From: JBCCHY01 sp039028495
Lineage (GTDB): Bacteria > Patescibacteriota > Saccharimonadia > Saccharimonadales > VXPC01
Assembly: GCA_039028495.1 (NCBI GenBank)
Contig: JBCCHY010000033.1
Coordinates: forward strand, 1 to 10,345
Direction: 5' to 3'
DNA length: 10,345 nt
Part shown: one piece after another, positions 1 to 5,072 of the stretch
Layout of the letters: the number at the start of each line of letters is the position of its first letter
Position numbering within the stretch: the first letter of the stretch is position 1
Made by a program: the position numbers and the translations under genes
The notes under the pieces: generated by a model
Seen by the model: the letters and a program-made list of their open reading frames with translations, nothing else
What the model was told of the DNA's origin: nothing
The model's database searches: none

Positions 1-69
1 GGGTGTACTAGGCCCTGCTGCCTCTATGTTTCTTCTCAGTTGTAGTTCGGATCTATGAAATGTAGCCAT
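1..69 (-). CDS. 5' end of an unknown minus-strand gene, cut by the window edge
   Basis: An open frame begins with ATG at 69-67 on the minus strand and runs 23 codons to the window edge without a stop (it starts MATFHRSELQ). It lies 9 bases after the stop of the gene at 79-582, same strand, so the two may form an operon. I see no strong Shine-Dalgarno sequence just before the ATG. The fragment is too short for a functional call and could still be a chance frame. Confidence 0.4.
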   Translation of the reverse strand, partial: MATFHRSELQLRRNIEAAGPSTP

Positions 70-78
70 CGTTTTTAT

Positions 79-582
79 CTATCCATTACTAATCACATCG
101 CCTAGGTTCGTGTATGCAACTCTATTCGATGCATCGATGCTAATAGGGCTTCTTCCTACTAGGCTACCATCCGGTAGTGTGCACACAAAAGCAGTATGAT
201 GATTACTTATAGAGCTACTTAGATTACGCGAAAAGCCCCTTGCTGTACTAGGGTCATCTATAAGCGTCATAGCGAAGTCGTCCCAGCCGGAATACTTGTG
301 AAGCACCTGTCTGCCTATCTCTGCGCATGTTGCTCCGTGAACAGGTTGGTCCATGGTTGGTTCCGGTGTTAAAGCTTCAGCAAGAGCACCAACGGGCTTA
401 AAAGAGAGCACACCTGAGCCTAATGAAGCGACTGTTAAACATGTAGCGACAGCTAGTGCTGCTATTGTTTCTCCTCTTGTTGCAGGTCTGTTCTGGACAT
501 CAAGCTCCACACCTATAGACTCACTAAGGCCTCCAAGCATACGATCTGCTTTAGCTGTAACTTGTCCAACTCGTAGTTTCAT
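79..582 (-). CDS. small membrane-anchored protein of unknown function
   Basis: This is a 167-residue protein I do not recognise. Residues 1-39 are polar, residues 40-60 are a hydrophobic segment fitting one membrane span, and residues 62-167 form a polar domain probably outside the cell. That domain has only two cysteines (C86 and C134), which could form a disulfide once exported; this is inference. The hydrophobic segment lies too deep for a classical cleaved signal peptide, so a signal-anchor is more likely. The ATG is supported by the promoter: a TTGACT box, a 17-base spacer and TAAAAT place transcription start at or next to the A of the ATG, so the mRNA is probably leaderless. No Shine-Dalgarno is present, in agreement. 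The gene is divergent from the bL32 gene. Confidence 0.7.
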   Translation of the reverse strand: MKLRVGQVTAKADRMLGGLSESIGVELDVQNRPATRGETIAALAVATCLTVASLGSGVLSFKPVGALAEALTPEPTMDQPVHGATCAEIGRQVLHKYSGWDDFAMTLIDDPSTARGFSRNLSSSISNHHTAFVCTLPDGSLVGRSPISIDASNRVAYTNLGDVISNG

Positions 583-588
583 AACTAT

Positions 589-617
589 ATTTTAACATAA
601 GTAGTATAGTAAGTCAA
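589..617 (-). promoter_or_regulatory. sigma-70-type promoter for the 79-582 gene, predicted leaderless
   Basis: On the minus strand the -35 box is TTGACT (617-612), the spacer is 17 bases, and the -10 box is TAAAAT (594-589), preceded by TGT, which makes it an extended -10. Six bases separate the -10 box from the ATG at 582, so the expected +1 is the A of the start codon. Box match and spacing are both close to consensus. Confidence 0.7.
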
Positions 618-638
618 TATATTGCTTGATCAGTCAAG
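615..638. repeat. palindrome and inverted repeat between divergent promoters
   Basis: CAATATATTG (615-624) is a perfect 10-bp palindrome, followed directly by CTTGA-TCAG-TCAAG (625-638), a 5-bp inverted repeat. Both overlap the -35 boxes of the leftward and rightward promoters. The position suits an operator controlling both directions, but AT-rich promoter DNA produces such symmetry by chance fairly often. Confidence 0.3.
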
Positions 639-653
639 TCATTCCTGTATAAT
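626..653 (+). promoter_or_regulatory. promoter for the bL32 gene
   Basis: TTGATC (626-631), a 16-base spacer and a consensus TATAAT (648-653) precede the bL32 gene. The expected transcription start is near 660, giving a leader of about 35 bases that contains the ribosome binding site AAGAGGA (684-690), four bases before the ATG. Confidence 0.7.
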
Positions 654-694
654 ACCGGTCGACTAAGAAATAACACCTAAGTTAAGAGGAAAAA

Positions 695-925
695 ATGGGT
701 AAGCCAAAGAAAAAGACCAGTAGCAGACGTACTGGCAACAGACGCAGTCATTTAGTGCGCAAATTAGCACGAGCAGTCAATAGGACATCACCCGTCAGAG
801 TAAAATTGGGCTCACCAAAAAAGACTGCTTCGCCAAAAGCTAAAAAGTCACCAGCCAAGAAACCAGCCACGAAGAAACCCGCAGCCAAAAAGCCAGCTGC
901 TAAAAAAGCAACTCCAAAGAAGTAA
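695..925 (+). CDS. rpmF: large-subunit ribosomal protein bL32 with a lysine-rich tail
   Basis: The first 45 or so residues carry the bL32 signature: PKKKTS near the N terminus, then a basic run ending in RRSH (residues 16-19). bL32 binds 23S rRNA in the 50S subunit near the exit tunnel region. The usual C-terminal half is replaced or obscured: there is no cysteine zinc ribbon, and from about residue 45 to 76 the protein is Lys/Ala/Pro repeats resembling a histone H1 tail. At 76 residues it is longer than the 55-60 usual for the family. Its place next to nusB and rnc supports the call, since rpmF and rnc are neighbours in many bacteria. A small histone-like nucleoid protein is the alternative, considered less likely because of the N-terminal match. 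Confidence 0.75.
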   Translation: MGKPKKKTSSRRTGNRRSHLVRKLARAVNRTSPVRVKLGSPKKTASPKAKKSPAKKPATKKPAAKKPAAKKATPKK

Positions 926-929
926 AATA

Positions 930-966
930 AGCACATCTTTTTAGTGTATTGACACTAATTTGTGCT
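930..966 (+). repeat. two-step inverted repeat over the nusB promoter
   Basis: AGCACA (930-935) pairs with TGTGCT (961-966), and inside it TTAGTGT (941-947) pairs with ACACTAA (952-958) around a 4-base loop, with an internal loop between the stems. It lies just after the bL32 stop and runs into the -10 box of the next gene. No T tract follows, so it does not look like a normal intrinsic terminator. It could be an operator or a weak attenuator. Confidence 0.4.
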
Positions 967-971
967 ATAAT
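963..971 (+). promoter_or_regulatory. extended -10 promoter for nusB
   Basis: TGCTATAAT (963-971) is a perfect extended -10 element. A consensus TTGACA (949-954) lies only 11 bases upstream, too close to act as a normal -35 box, so the extended -10 probably carries this promoter. The expected start is near 978, and AAGGGA (983-988) is the likely ribosome binding site for the GTG at 999. Confidence 0.6.
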
Positions 972-998
972 TGCCTCTTGAAAAGGGATTAACATCAC

Positions 999-1511
999 GT
1001 GGCATCTAACCGTCATTTAGGTAGAATAATTGCACTGCAGGTTTTGTACGAATACGACTTTCGTCTGGACTGCGGTGATGAGGATGCGGATCTAGATGCA
1101 ATCTCGATTCGGAGTATTGATCGCTATAGAGACACGATCGAAGACACGGAATTCATCAACGACCTGATCCAGGGCGTATTATCCAAGTCAGATGAGCTCG
1201 ATGATGAGTTGCAGCCAATTGCTCCAGAGTGGCCAATTAGCCAAATAGCTCGCGTAGACAGGATTGTTCTGCGTATGGGTCTATATGAGCTCAAATACAG
1301 CCCAAGTGTCCCACCAAAAGTCGTCATCAACGAGGCTGTCGAGCTAGCTAAGTCGTTTGGTGGAGATAGCTCTAGTAAATTTGTAAACGGAGTGCTCGGG
1401 ACTGCCTATCGGAATCTCGGCGGCGACAAAGAGGATGCGCCAAAAAAGACTAAAACGTCTCAGAAGAAGGATAAAGTAAAAGCAAGTGGCAAAAAGACCA
1501 AAACCGATTAA
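999..1511 (+). CDS. nusB: transcription antitermination factor NusB with a lysine-rich tail
   Basis: NusB pairs with ribosomal protein S10 (NusE) on boxA RNA and helps RNA polymerase read through rRNA operons. The all-helical core covers residues 1-141. Recognisable parts are the N-terminal RHLGRIIALQVLYEYD and the C-terminal block PPKVVINEAVELAKSFGG (105-122) followed by SSSKFVNGVLG (124-134). The family is usually 130-150 residues. Here a tail of about 28 residues (143-170) is almost entirely Lys with Thr, Ser and Asp. The start is GTG at 999, with AAGGGA ten bases upstream. The tail DNA overlaps the predicted start of the NUDIX gene in another frame, so the genes are probably co-transcribed. 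Confidence 0.93.
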   Translation: MASNRHLGRIIALQVLYEYDFRLDCGDEDADLDAISIRSIDRYRDTIEDTEFINDLIQGVLSKSDELDDELQPIAPEWPISQIARVDRIVLRMGLYELKYSPSVPPKVVINEAVELAKSFGGDSSSKFVNGVLGTAYRNLGGDKEDAPKKTKTSQKKDKVKASGKKTKTD

Positions 1512-1995
1512 AGGTATACGAAAACTAGTTGACAAGGGTCGTCGGACCATCATAAAGGACGCTGTGCGCGAGGCTACCGCTGGTGGTGTTATTTATCGCC
1601 AAAATAAAAAGGGCGGAGTAGAGATCCTCTTAGTTCAAGACGCCAAAGACCGCTGGACGATACCCAAAGGCCATGTCGAACCAGGTGAGTCAACTCGCCA
1701 AACAGCCAAACGAGAAATCCACGAGGAAACGGGCCTGAAAGAAGTAGATGTACAGGACTGGCTAGGTAAAATTAGCTTTCAGTATAGACGGGGTACGAGT
1801 CTGATACTCATGACGACGCAGATATACATGGTCAAAGCTCTCGGGGATACAGACGATACCCAGAAAGAGGACTGGATGAAAGGCATTAAATGGTTTAGCG
1901 CTAAAGAGGCTCTGGACAAAATCGCCTACGAAGACATTAGCAAGTTAATGCTGATCACGCTCAAAAAGATCAAAGAAAAGTCAGGTACGAAATAA
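1486..1995 (+). CDS. NUDIX hydrolase
   Basis: The protein has a complete NUDIX box at residues 62-84: Gly62, Glu68, then REIHEETGL (76-84), giving the GX5EX7REUXEEXGU pattern with all metal-binding glutamates. NUDIX enzymes cleave nucleoside diphosphates linked to another group X. Box context (KGHVEPGES) and size resemble the diadenosine polyphosphate or (d)NTP pyrophosphohydrolase groups, but the substrate cannot be read from the sequence. The GTG at 1486 overlaps nusB by 26 bases and gives a basic 30-residue leader before the fold. A second GTG at 1564, preceded by AAAGGA (1554-1559), would give 143 residues without overlap and is a serious alternative. The stop overlaps the rnc start in TAATG, so rnc is translationally coupled. 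Confidence 0.92.
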   Translation: MAKRPKPIKGIRKLVDKGRRTIIKDAVREATAGGVIYRQNKKGGVEILLVQDAKDRWTIPKGHVEPGESTRQTAKREIHEETGLKEVDVQDWLGKISFQYRRGTSLILMTTQIYMVKALGDTDDTQKEDWMKGIKWFSAKEALDKIAYEDISKLMLITLKKIKEKSGTK

Positions 1996-2705
1996 TGCAA
2001 CCAAATGATTTCAAAGCATTTTCGAAAATACTAATCGGTACTGATTTCAACGACCCCCAGCTGTTCATGACCGCGTTTACGCACCGTAGCTACATCAATG
2101 AGCACAAAAAAAGCGCTAATGAACACAACGAACGGCTAGAGTTTCTCGGTGATGCGGTACTTGAATTATCGGTTACCGAGTACCTATACGCTCATTATGA
2201 CGAGCCAGAAGGTGTACTAACTAACTGGCGCGCAGCCCTTGTACGTACAGAGAGTATCTGTGCTGCGGCAACGCGACTAGGGTTTGTAGATTATCTACGT
2301 CTATCTAGAGGTGAAAAACGTGGTTCTGACCGCGCACGAGATCAGATACTGGCAAACACATTTGAAGCAGTTATTGGTGCTATCTACCTCGACCAGGGCT
2401 ACGAGGCAGCTAATGAGTTCATTCACAAAAACATCATTAGCACCCTAGACGAGATTCTTGAGAAAGGCTCCTGGCTAGATGCTAAAACTAAATTACAGGA
2501 ACAAGTACAAAGCGAAGAAGGCTTCACACCCCAATACAGAGTGATTAGTGAGGAAGGCCCAGATCATGAAAAAGAATTCGAAATAGGTGTGTACGTCGAT
2601 AATGAACTTCGCGGTAAAGGCAAGGGCCACAGCAAGCAAACAGCCCAGCAAGCAGCTGCTGAACAGGCTTTAAAGAAAGCAGGCGTTACTCCTGTAACAA
2701 CATGA
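1995..2705 (+). CDS. rnc: ribonuclease III
   Basis: RNase III cuts double-stranded RNA, including rRNA precursors. The nuclease domain has the signature NERLEFLGDAVLE (45-57), with Asp53 in the active site, and the second metal-binding region around ILANTFEAVIGAIYLDQG (118-135). The double-stranded RNA-binding domain follows from about 162, ending in KGKGHSKQTAQQAAAEQAL (208-226). Length (236) is normal. Asn121 stands where the E. coli enzyme has Asp114, a metal ligand; Glu124 matches Glu117. Asn at this position is probably tolerated in some lineages, but I cannot check that here. The gene is coupled to the NUDIX gene and ends the cluster. Confidence 0.96.
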   Translation: MQPNDFKAFSKILIGTDFNDPQLFMTAFTHRSYINEHKKSANEHNERLEFLGDAVLELSVTEYLYAHYDEPEGVLTNWRAALVRTESICAAATRLGFVDYLRLSRGEKRGSDRARDQILANTFEAVIGAIYLDQGYEAANEFIHKNIISTLDEILEKGSWLDAKTKLQEQVQSEEGFTPQYRVISEEGPDHEKEFEIGVYVDNELRGKGKGHSKQTAQQAAAEQALKKAGVTPVTT

Positions 2706-2728
2706 CGCTTTAAATATATATGGAAATA

Positions 2729-2737
2729 TGTTATAAA
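2729..2737 (+). promoter_or_regulatory. extended -10 promoter, near-leaderless, for the 2746 gene
   Basis: TGTTATAAA (2729-2737) is an extended -10 element in AT-rich DNA. The expected start near 2744 leaves only about two bases before the ATG at 2746, and there is no Shine-Dalgarno sequence. The -35 region is weak. Low-complexity AT DNA makes the match somewhat less specific. Confidence 0.5.
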
Positions 2738-2745
2738 ATATTTAT

Positions 2746-3360
2746 ATGAGTATAGATTTTGTGGATGGAGGGGTTAGGCCCTTTATAGGGCATGGTGTTG
2801 ATTCTCCAGTTCACATATTGCCAAAATTAGAACTGCATGATGTAGCCGCAAATGATTTCTCAGGAGAGGTCTGCATCAATGGTGAGCCTCTGTGTTTTTA
2901 TGATCAAGAGATGCCAAACAGAATACACTCAGCACTATTGGCCGCACAGGAGTTTAGAAGGCGCGGTGTTATTGACTGTACCAGGCTTGCAATACTGATG
3001 TCTACCGGGCTGACAGCTGAAGAGGTTGCTAGCAGGCGCATAGGTGGTGGATACATCGCTGTTACATCAAGACAAAAGGTGGGGGTCGCCGACATAGTAA
3101 GGGACGAAATGGTCGGTCTTCATGTAGGGCGGAAAGGTTTTCTCGACCATGTACCGGTGATAGGGCATATGAAAACATTTAGACATATGGTATTTCCTGC
3201 CCACTTAGTCCAAGAGGATGGCAGTATTGCGCCAAATTACATTCATAAAGTAGGTGATTACGGGCCTGTAGTTATGAGTGATCTCGGTAGAGCTCATGCG
3301 CTATACAAAACTAGCAGGGCTTTTGTTACAAAGCTTGCACAGAACAATAGCTATACGTAA
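2746..3360 (+). CDS. unknown soluble protein, first gene of the accessory block
   Basis: I do not recognise this 204-residue protein. It has no signal peptide or membrane segment and looks like a mixed alpha/beta soluble protein. A middle helical stretch (about 55-97, including ALLAAQEFRRRGVIDCTRLA) is followed by a glycine turn RRIGGGYIAV and a C-terminal helix that starts MSDLGRAHALYKTSRAF. His and Asp residues are scattered without a known catalytic pattern. The ATG is supported by the extended -10 box nine bases upstream and by the lack of any leader. A continuous 205-codon frame starting 40 bases after rnc on the same strand is unlikely to be chance. The C-terminal pattern of a beta strand, an Asp and a terminal amphipathic helix loosely recalls the neighbours at 3556, 4301 and 5053; kinship is only a guess. 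Confidence 0.7.
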   Translation: MSIDFVDGGVRPFIGHGVDSPVHILPKLELHDVAANDFSGEVCINGEPLCFYDQEMPNRIHSALLAAQEFRRRGVIDCTRLAILMSTGLTAEEVASRRIGGGYIAVTSRQKVGVADIVRDEMVGLHVGRKGFLDHVPVIGHMKTFRHMVFPAHLVQEDGSIAPNYIHKVGDYGPVVMSDLGRAHALYKTSRAFVTKLAQNNSYT

Positions 3361-3422
3361 TGAGTATAGTAAATAGCTGGTAATAAAACTTTGTTGGTGA
3401 AAGTATAAAGTTAATAGGTATC

Positions 3423-3515
3423 ATGAAGCTAACGCCACAGCTGGCTCGACTCATAGCAGACGGGCTTTCAATAAAGGTAAAGACCATAATATACAACCAG
3501 CTCCTGAGTAAATGA
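3423..3515 (+). CDS. candidate small protein of 30 residues
   Basis: ATG at 3423 opens a 30-codon frame that reads MKLTPQLARLIADGLSIKVK and ten more residues, ending in TGA at 3513-3515. It fills the gap between two accessory genes. The composition is plausible for a short amphipathic basic helix. Upstream there is TATAAA (3404-3409) and a weak AGGT (3416-3419) four bases or so before the ATG. It could instead be the remnant of a longer gene or a chance frame. Apart from this the 3361-3555 gap holds only the next gene's promoter. Confidence 0.3.
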   Translation: MKLTPQLARLIADGLSIKVKTIIYNQLLSK

Positions 3516-3517
3516 TA

Positions 3518-3547
3518 TTGTATTTTTTAGTAAACATGATTTAATAT
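3518..3547 (+). promoter_or_regulatory. promoter for the 3556 gene, predicted near-leaderless
   Basis: TTGTAT (3518-3523), an 18-base spacer and TAATAT (3542-3547) give an expected start near 3554, two bases before the ATG at 3556. No Shine-Dalgarno lies between them. TATAGT (3545-3550) is an overlapping alternative -10 box. Confidence 0.5.
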
Positions 3548-3555
3548 AGTCTACT

Positions 3556-4068
3556 ATGGCTAAAATGAAGTACTGGGCACCAAGAATAAAAGACACTGAA
3601 GGGCCGGCTCGGCTTTTTTCAAAAATATCGCCCAGTATTGGCTTTGTTCTCGATCAACAGGTGCTAGTGCCTAGTGGCAAAAATGAGCTTACTGGAGTAG
3701 AACACACAGTTATAAACCCAATTGATATCATGAGATCTGCTATAGCTAGTGGTTTCTGGATTAGCCATCCCTTTATGGGCTATTACCTGGAGGGTGATAT
3801 CAATGTTCTGGCATCCCCGCCGGATCACAAAACTGATCTCTTTCATTATCTAGAACTACACAGCTCAAGTGATATTGGGGCGTCTGGACTGTGTCTACGT
3901 GAAACGGGTATAGGGGTAGAACTAACTACCCTGCACGGTCGCTTACACTCATACGAATCTTCTGATCTAAAGAGTGCAAAAGATGAGTACGCCGAGCAGT
4001 TTGTGGCACACATGCAAGCCTGGGGTCTGGCACACATCCCGATACTGGTTGCAGATGTAGAAGAGTAG
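3556..4068 (+). CDS. unknown protein, paralog of the 4301 gene product
   Basis: I do not recognise this 170-residue soluble protein, but it is clearly related to the product of 4301-4876. IGFVLDQQVLVP (28-39) matches LAFILDQEIDIP there, followed in both by a variable loop, then a Pro-[IL]-Asp-[IL] segment (NPIDIM here, SPLDLV there), a short helix and a W-bearing strand before a Pro. At the C terminus EQFVAHMQAWGLAHIP (147-162) matches QQFIGFMQQWGLAGFP. No catalytic motif, signal peptide or membrane segment is visible. Conservation at both ends with a divergent middle fits a shared fold under fast divergence. The MITE-like element separates the two copies. Confidence 0.75.
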   Translation: MAKMKYWAPRIKDTEGPARLFSKISPSIGFVLDQQVLVPSGKNELTGVEHTVINPIDIMRSAIASGFWISHPFMGYYLEGDINVLASPPDHKTDLFHYLELHSSSDIGASGLCLRETGIGVELTTLHGRLHSYESSDLKSAKDEYAEQFVAHMQAWGLAHIPILVADVEE

Positions 4069-4098
4069 ACAGTATTAGAAAAGTACCGAAGCAAACCG

Positions 4099-4284
4099 TT
4101 TTATTGTATAGCCATAGCCCCCTAAAACAAATCCGTAGATTTTCTCCGCGCCTGAGCGCCCACACGGCACGATTCCTCATTTACTGTATCTCCGGATACA
4201 ACTCACTCGGAGATCCTGCAGTGTGGTCAGCTCAGATCATCTGACAAAATACTGCGGATTTGTTTTGAGGGAGCTATAATAAAA
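4099..4284. mobile_element. palindromic MITE-like element
   Basis: The stretch is an end-to-end imperfect palindrome. AAAACAAATCCG (4124-4135) pairs perfectly with 4255-4266. The outer arm 4114-4123 pairs with 4268-4277 with one mismatch and one bulged G, and TTTTATT (4099-4105) pairs with AATAAAA (4278-4284). The innermost hairpin is TGTATC-TCCG-GATACA (4185-4200), almost at the centre, with weaker pairing such as CTGAGC / GCTCAG in between. ATAGCC is duplicated in tandem (4108-4113, 4114-4119). TATA flanks the probable core ends (4107-4110 and 4275-4278) and may be a target duplication. It encodes no transposase, consistent with a non-autonomous element. A structured RNA is the main alternative. 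Confidence 0.6.
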
Positions 4285-4299
4285 GACATGTAGAGGTGA
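4275..4299 (+). promoter_or_regulatory. -10 box at the element's right end, and the ribosome binding site of the 4301 gene
   Basis: A consensus TATAAT (4275-4280) sits at the right end of the palindromic element, with an expected start near 4287. The leader holds AGAGGTGA (4292-4299), a strong Shine-Dalgarno match just before the ATG at 4301. There is no good -35 box at normal spacing. In contrast to its neighbours, this gene has a normal leader, possibly because the element brought the promoter. Confidence 0.6.
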
Positions 4300-4300
4300 C

Positions 4301-4876
4301 ATGCCAGTGAGTAAATACGAGTTATCTAGACTAGAACGCCGTGGTGTTGGACCATTTGGCATAGGCATTGGTATTAGGTCGGACCTCGCATTTATACTAG
4401 ATCAAGAAATTGATATACCTAGCAGGTACGTAGTGAACGGGGTTAATGTATTCACTAGCGTCTCTCCATTAGATCTTGTAAAGAAAACTGTTCGCACCGG
4501 GGAGTGGGTCGAGCAGCCGGCAGAGTATCAAAAGACTTTTTATGACAGGCAGTTAGATGTTGCAGTAGGCTTTGTACCTGACGAGCGAGGTGAGCTCATA
4601 TGCGATTCTGTCTATGTTGGACCAAGTGCTCATAGAGAGTGGGTTTTTGAACCTACGGGTTCTATGAGAATAGGGTATTTTAGAGGCAGCGAACTAACAG
4701 TATCGAGTGTTTCATCAGAGACTTCAATAGAGTGCTGGACTGATCCAGACAGATCTCAGCTGAGGGCAGCTCGACTATTTCTGACGCAACAGTTTATTGG
4801 TTTTATGCAGCAGTGGGGTTTGGCTGGATTCCCAAACACTGTGCATCCTGAAGGATTCAGAGCCGAACTCAACTAG
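4301..4876 (+). CDS. unknown protein, paralog of the 3556 gene product
   Basis: A 191-residue soluble protein without a recognisable family. Two blocks tie it to the product of 3556-4068: LAFILDQEIDIP (29-40) and QQFIGFMQQWGLAGFP (163-178). The central region (about 75-145) is longer than in the paralog and looks beta-rich. The N terminus has a glycine-rich run, GVGPFGIGIGI (15-25), before the first shared strand. No signal peptide, membrane span or active-site motif is seen. The start is well fixed by the strong Shine-Dalgarno sequence. It follows the MITE-like element by 16 bases, so its expression probably depends on that element's right end. Confidence 0.75.
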   Translation: MPVSKYELSRLERRGVGPFGIGIGIRSDLAFILDQEIDIPSRYVVNGVNVFTSVSPLDLVKKTVRTGEWVEQPAEYQKTFYDRQLDVAVGFVPDERGELICDSVYVGPSAHREWVFEPTGSMRIGYFRGSELTVSSVSSETSIECWTDPDRSQLRAARLFLTQQFIGFMQQWGLAGFPNTVHPEGFRAELN

Positions 4877-4886
4877 TTGCGAACGC

Positions 4887-4895
4887 TGATATAGT
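4887..4895 (+). promoter_or_regulatory. extended -10 promoter for the 4914-5562 pair
   Basis: TGATATAGT (4887-4895) is an extended -10 element with an expected start near 4902. AGTAGG (4903-4908), five bases before the ATG at 4914, is a fitting ribosome binding site. ATGACA (4896-4901) and TGTCAT (4910-4915) form an inverted repeat spanning the start region, which might be an operator. Confidence 0.5.
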
Positions 4896-4913
4896 ATGAC
4901 ATAGTAGGCTGTC

Positions 4914-5072
4914 ATGATAGCAGTCGAGTTTAGAGGTCCTGATAGACACGAAGTATGCTGTGGGCAGTCGTTTAATCGGTTAGCCACATATGGGCTAGCA
5001 GATGCAGCTACTGTGCTTACGCTTAGTAGTACTCTAAATCTAGGGATAGGTTATGAGTCTACTGGGTGTTAA
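4914..5072 (+). CDS. candidate small protein of 52 residues, overlapping the next gene
   Basis: ATG at 4914 starts a 52-codon frame (MIAVEFRGPD at the N terminus, a Cys-Cys pair at 15-16, a final Cys at 52) ending in TAA at 5070-5072. It has an extended -10 box and a Shine-Dalgarno at proper distances. Its last 20 bases overlap the start of the 5053 gene in another frame, which fits translational coupling. I do not recognise it. A frameshift that split one longer gene is possible: together the two frames would make about 215 residues, close to the 191-residue neighbour. Confidence 0.45.
   Translation: MIAVEFRGPDRHEVCCGQSFNRLATYGLADAATVLTLSSTLNLGIGYESTGC

Noticed and set aside
353..595. Plus-strand frame of 80 codons opposite the membrane-anchored protein
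   Set aside because: It lies opposite a gene with a near-consensus promoter and a clear membrane segment, and looks like a shadow frame.
748..936. Minus-strand frame opposite bL32 with repeated Ala/Gly/Phe residues
   Set aside because: It is the antisense shadow of the Lys/Ala/Pro repeats, with no ribosome binding site or promoter.
949..971. TTGACA and TATAAT at 949-971 as one standard promoter
   Set aside because: The spacer is only 11 bases. The extended -10 is kept as the promoter and the TTGACA is treated as part of the inverted repeat.
3846..4180. Minus-strand frames overlapping the 3556 gene and running into the element
   Set aside because: They are antisense to a gene with a supported paralog and have no start signals of their own.
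4099..4284. CRISPR array or a simple intrinsic terminator
   Set aside because: There are no repeated units with spacers, and the palindrome spans about 185 bases without a T tract after its stem.
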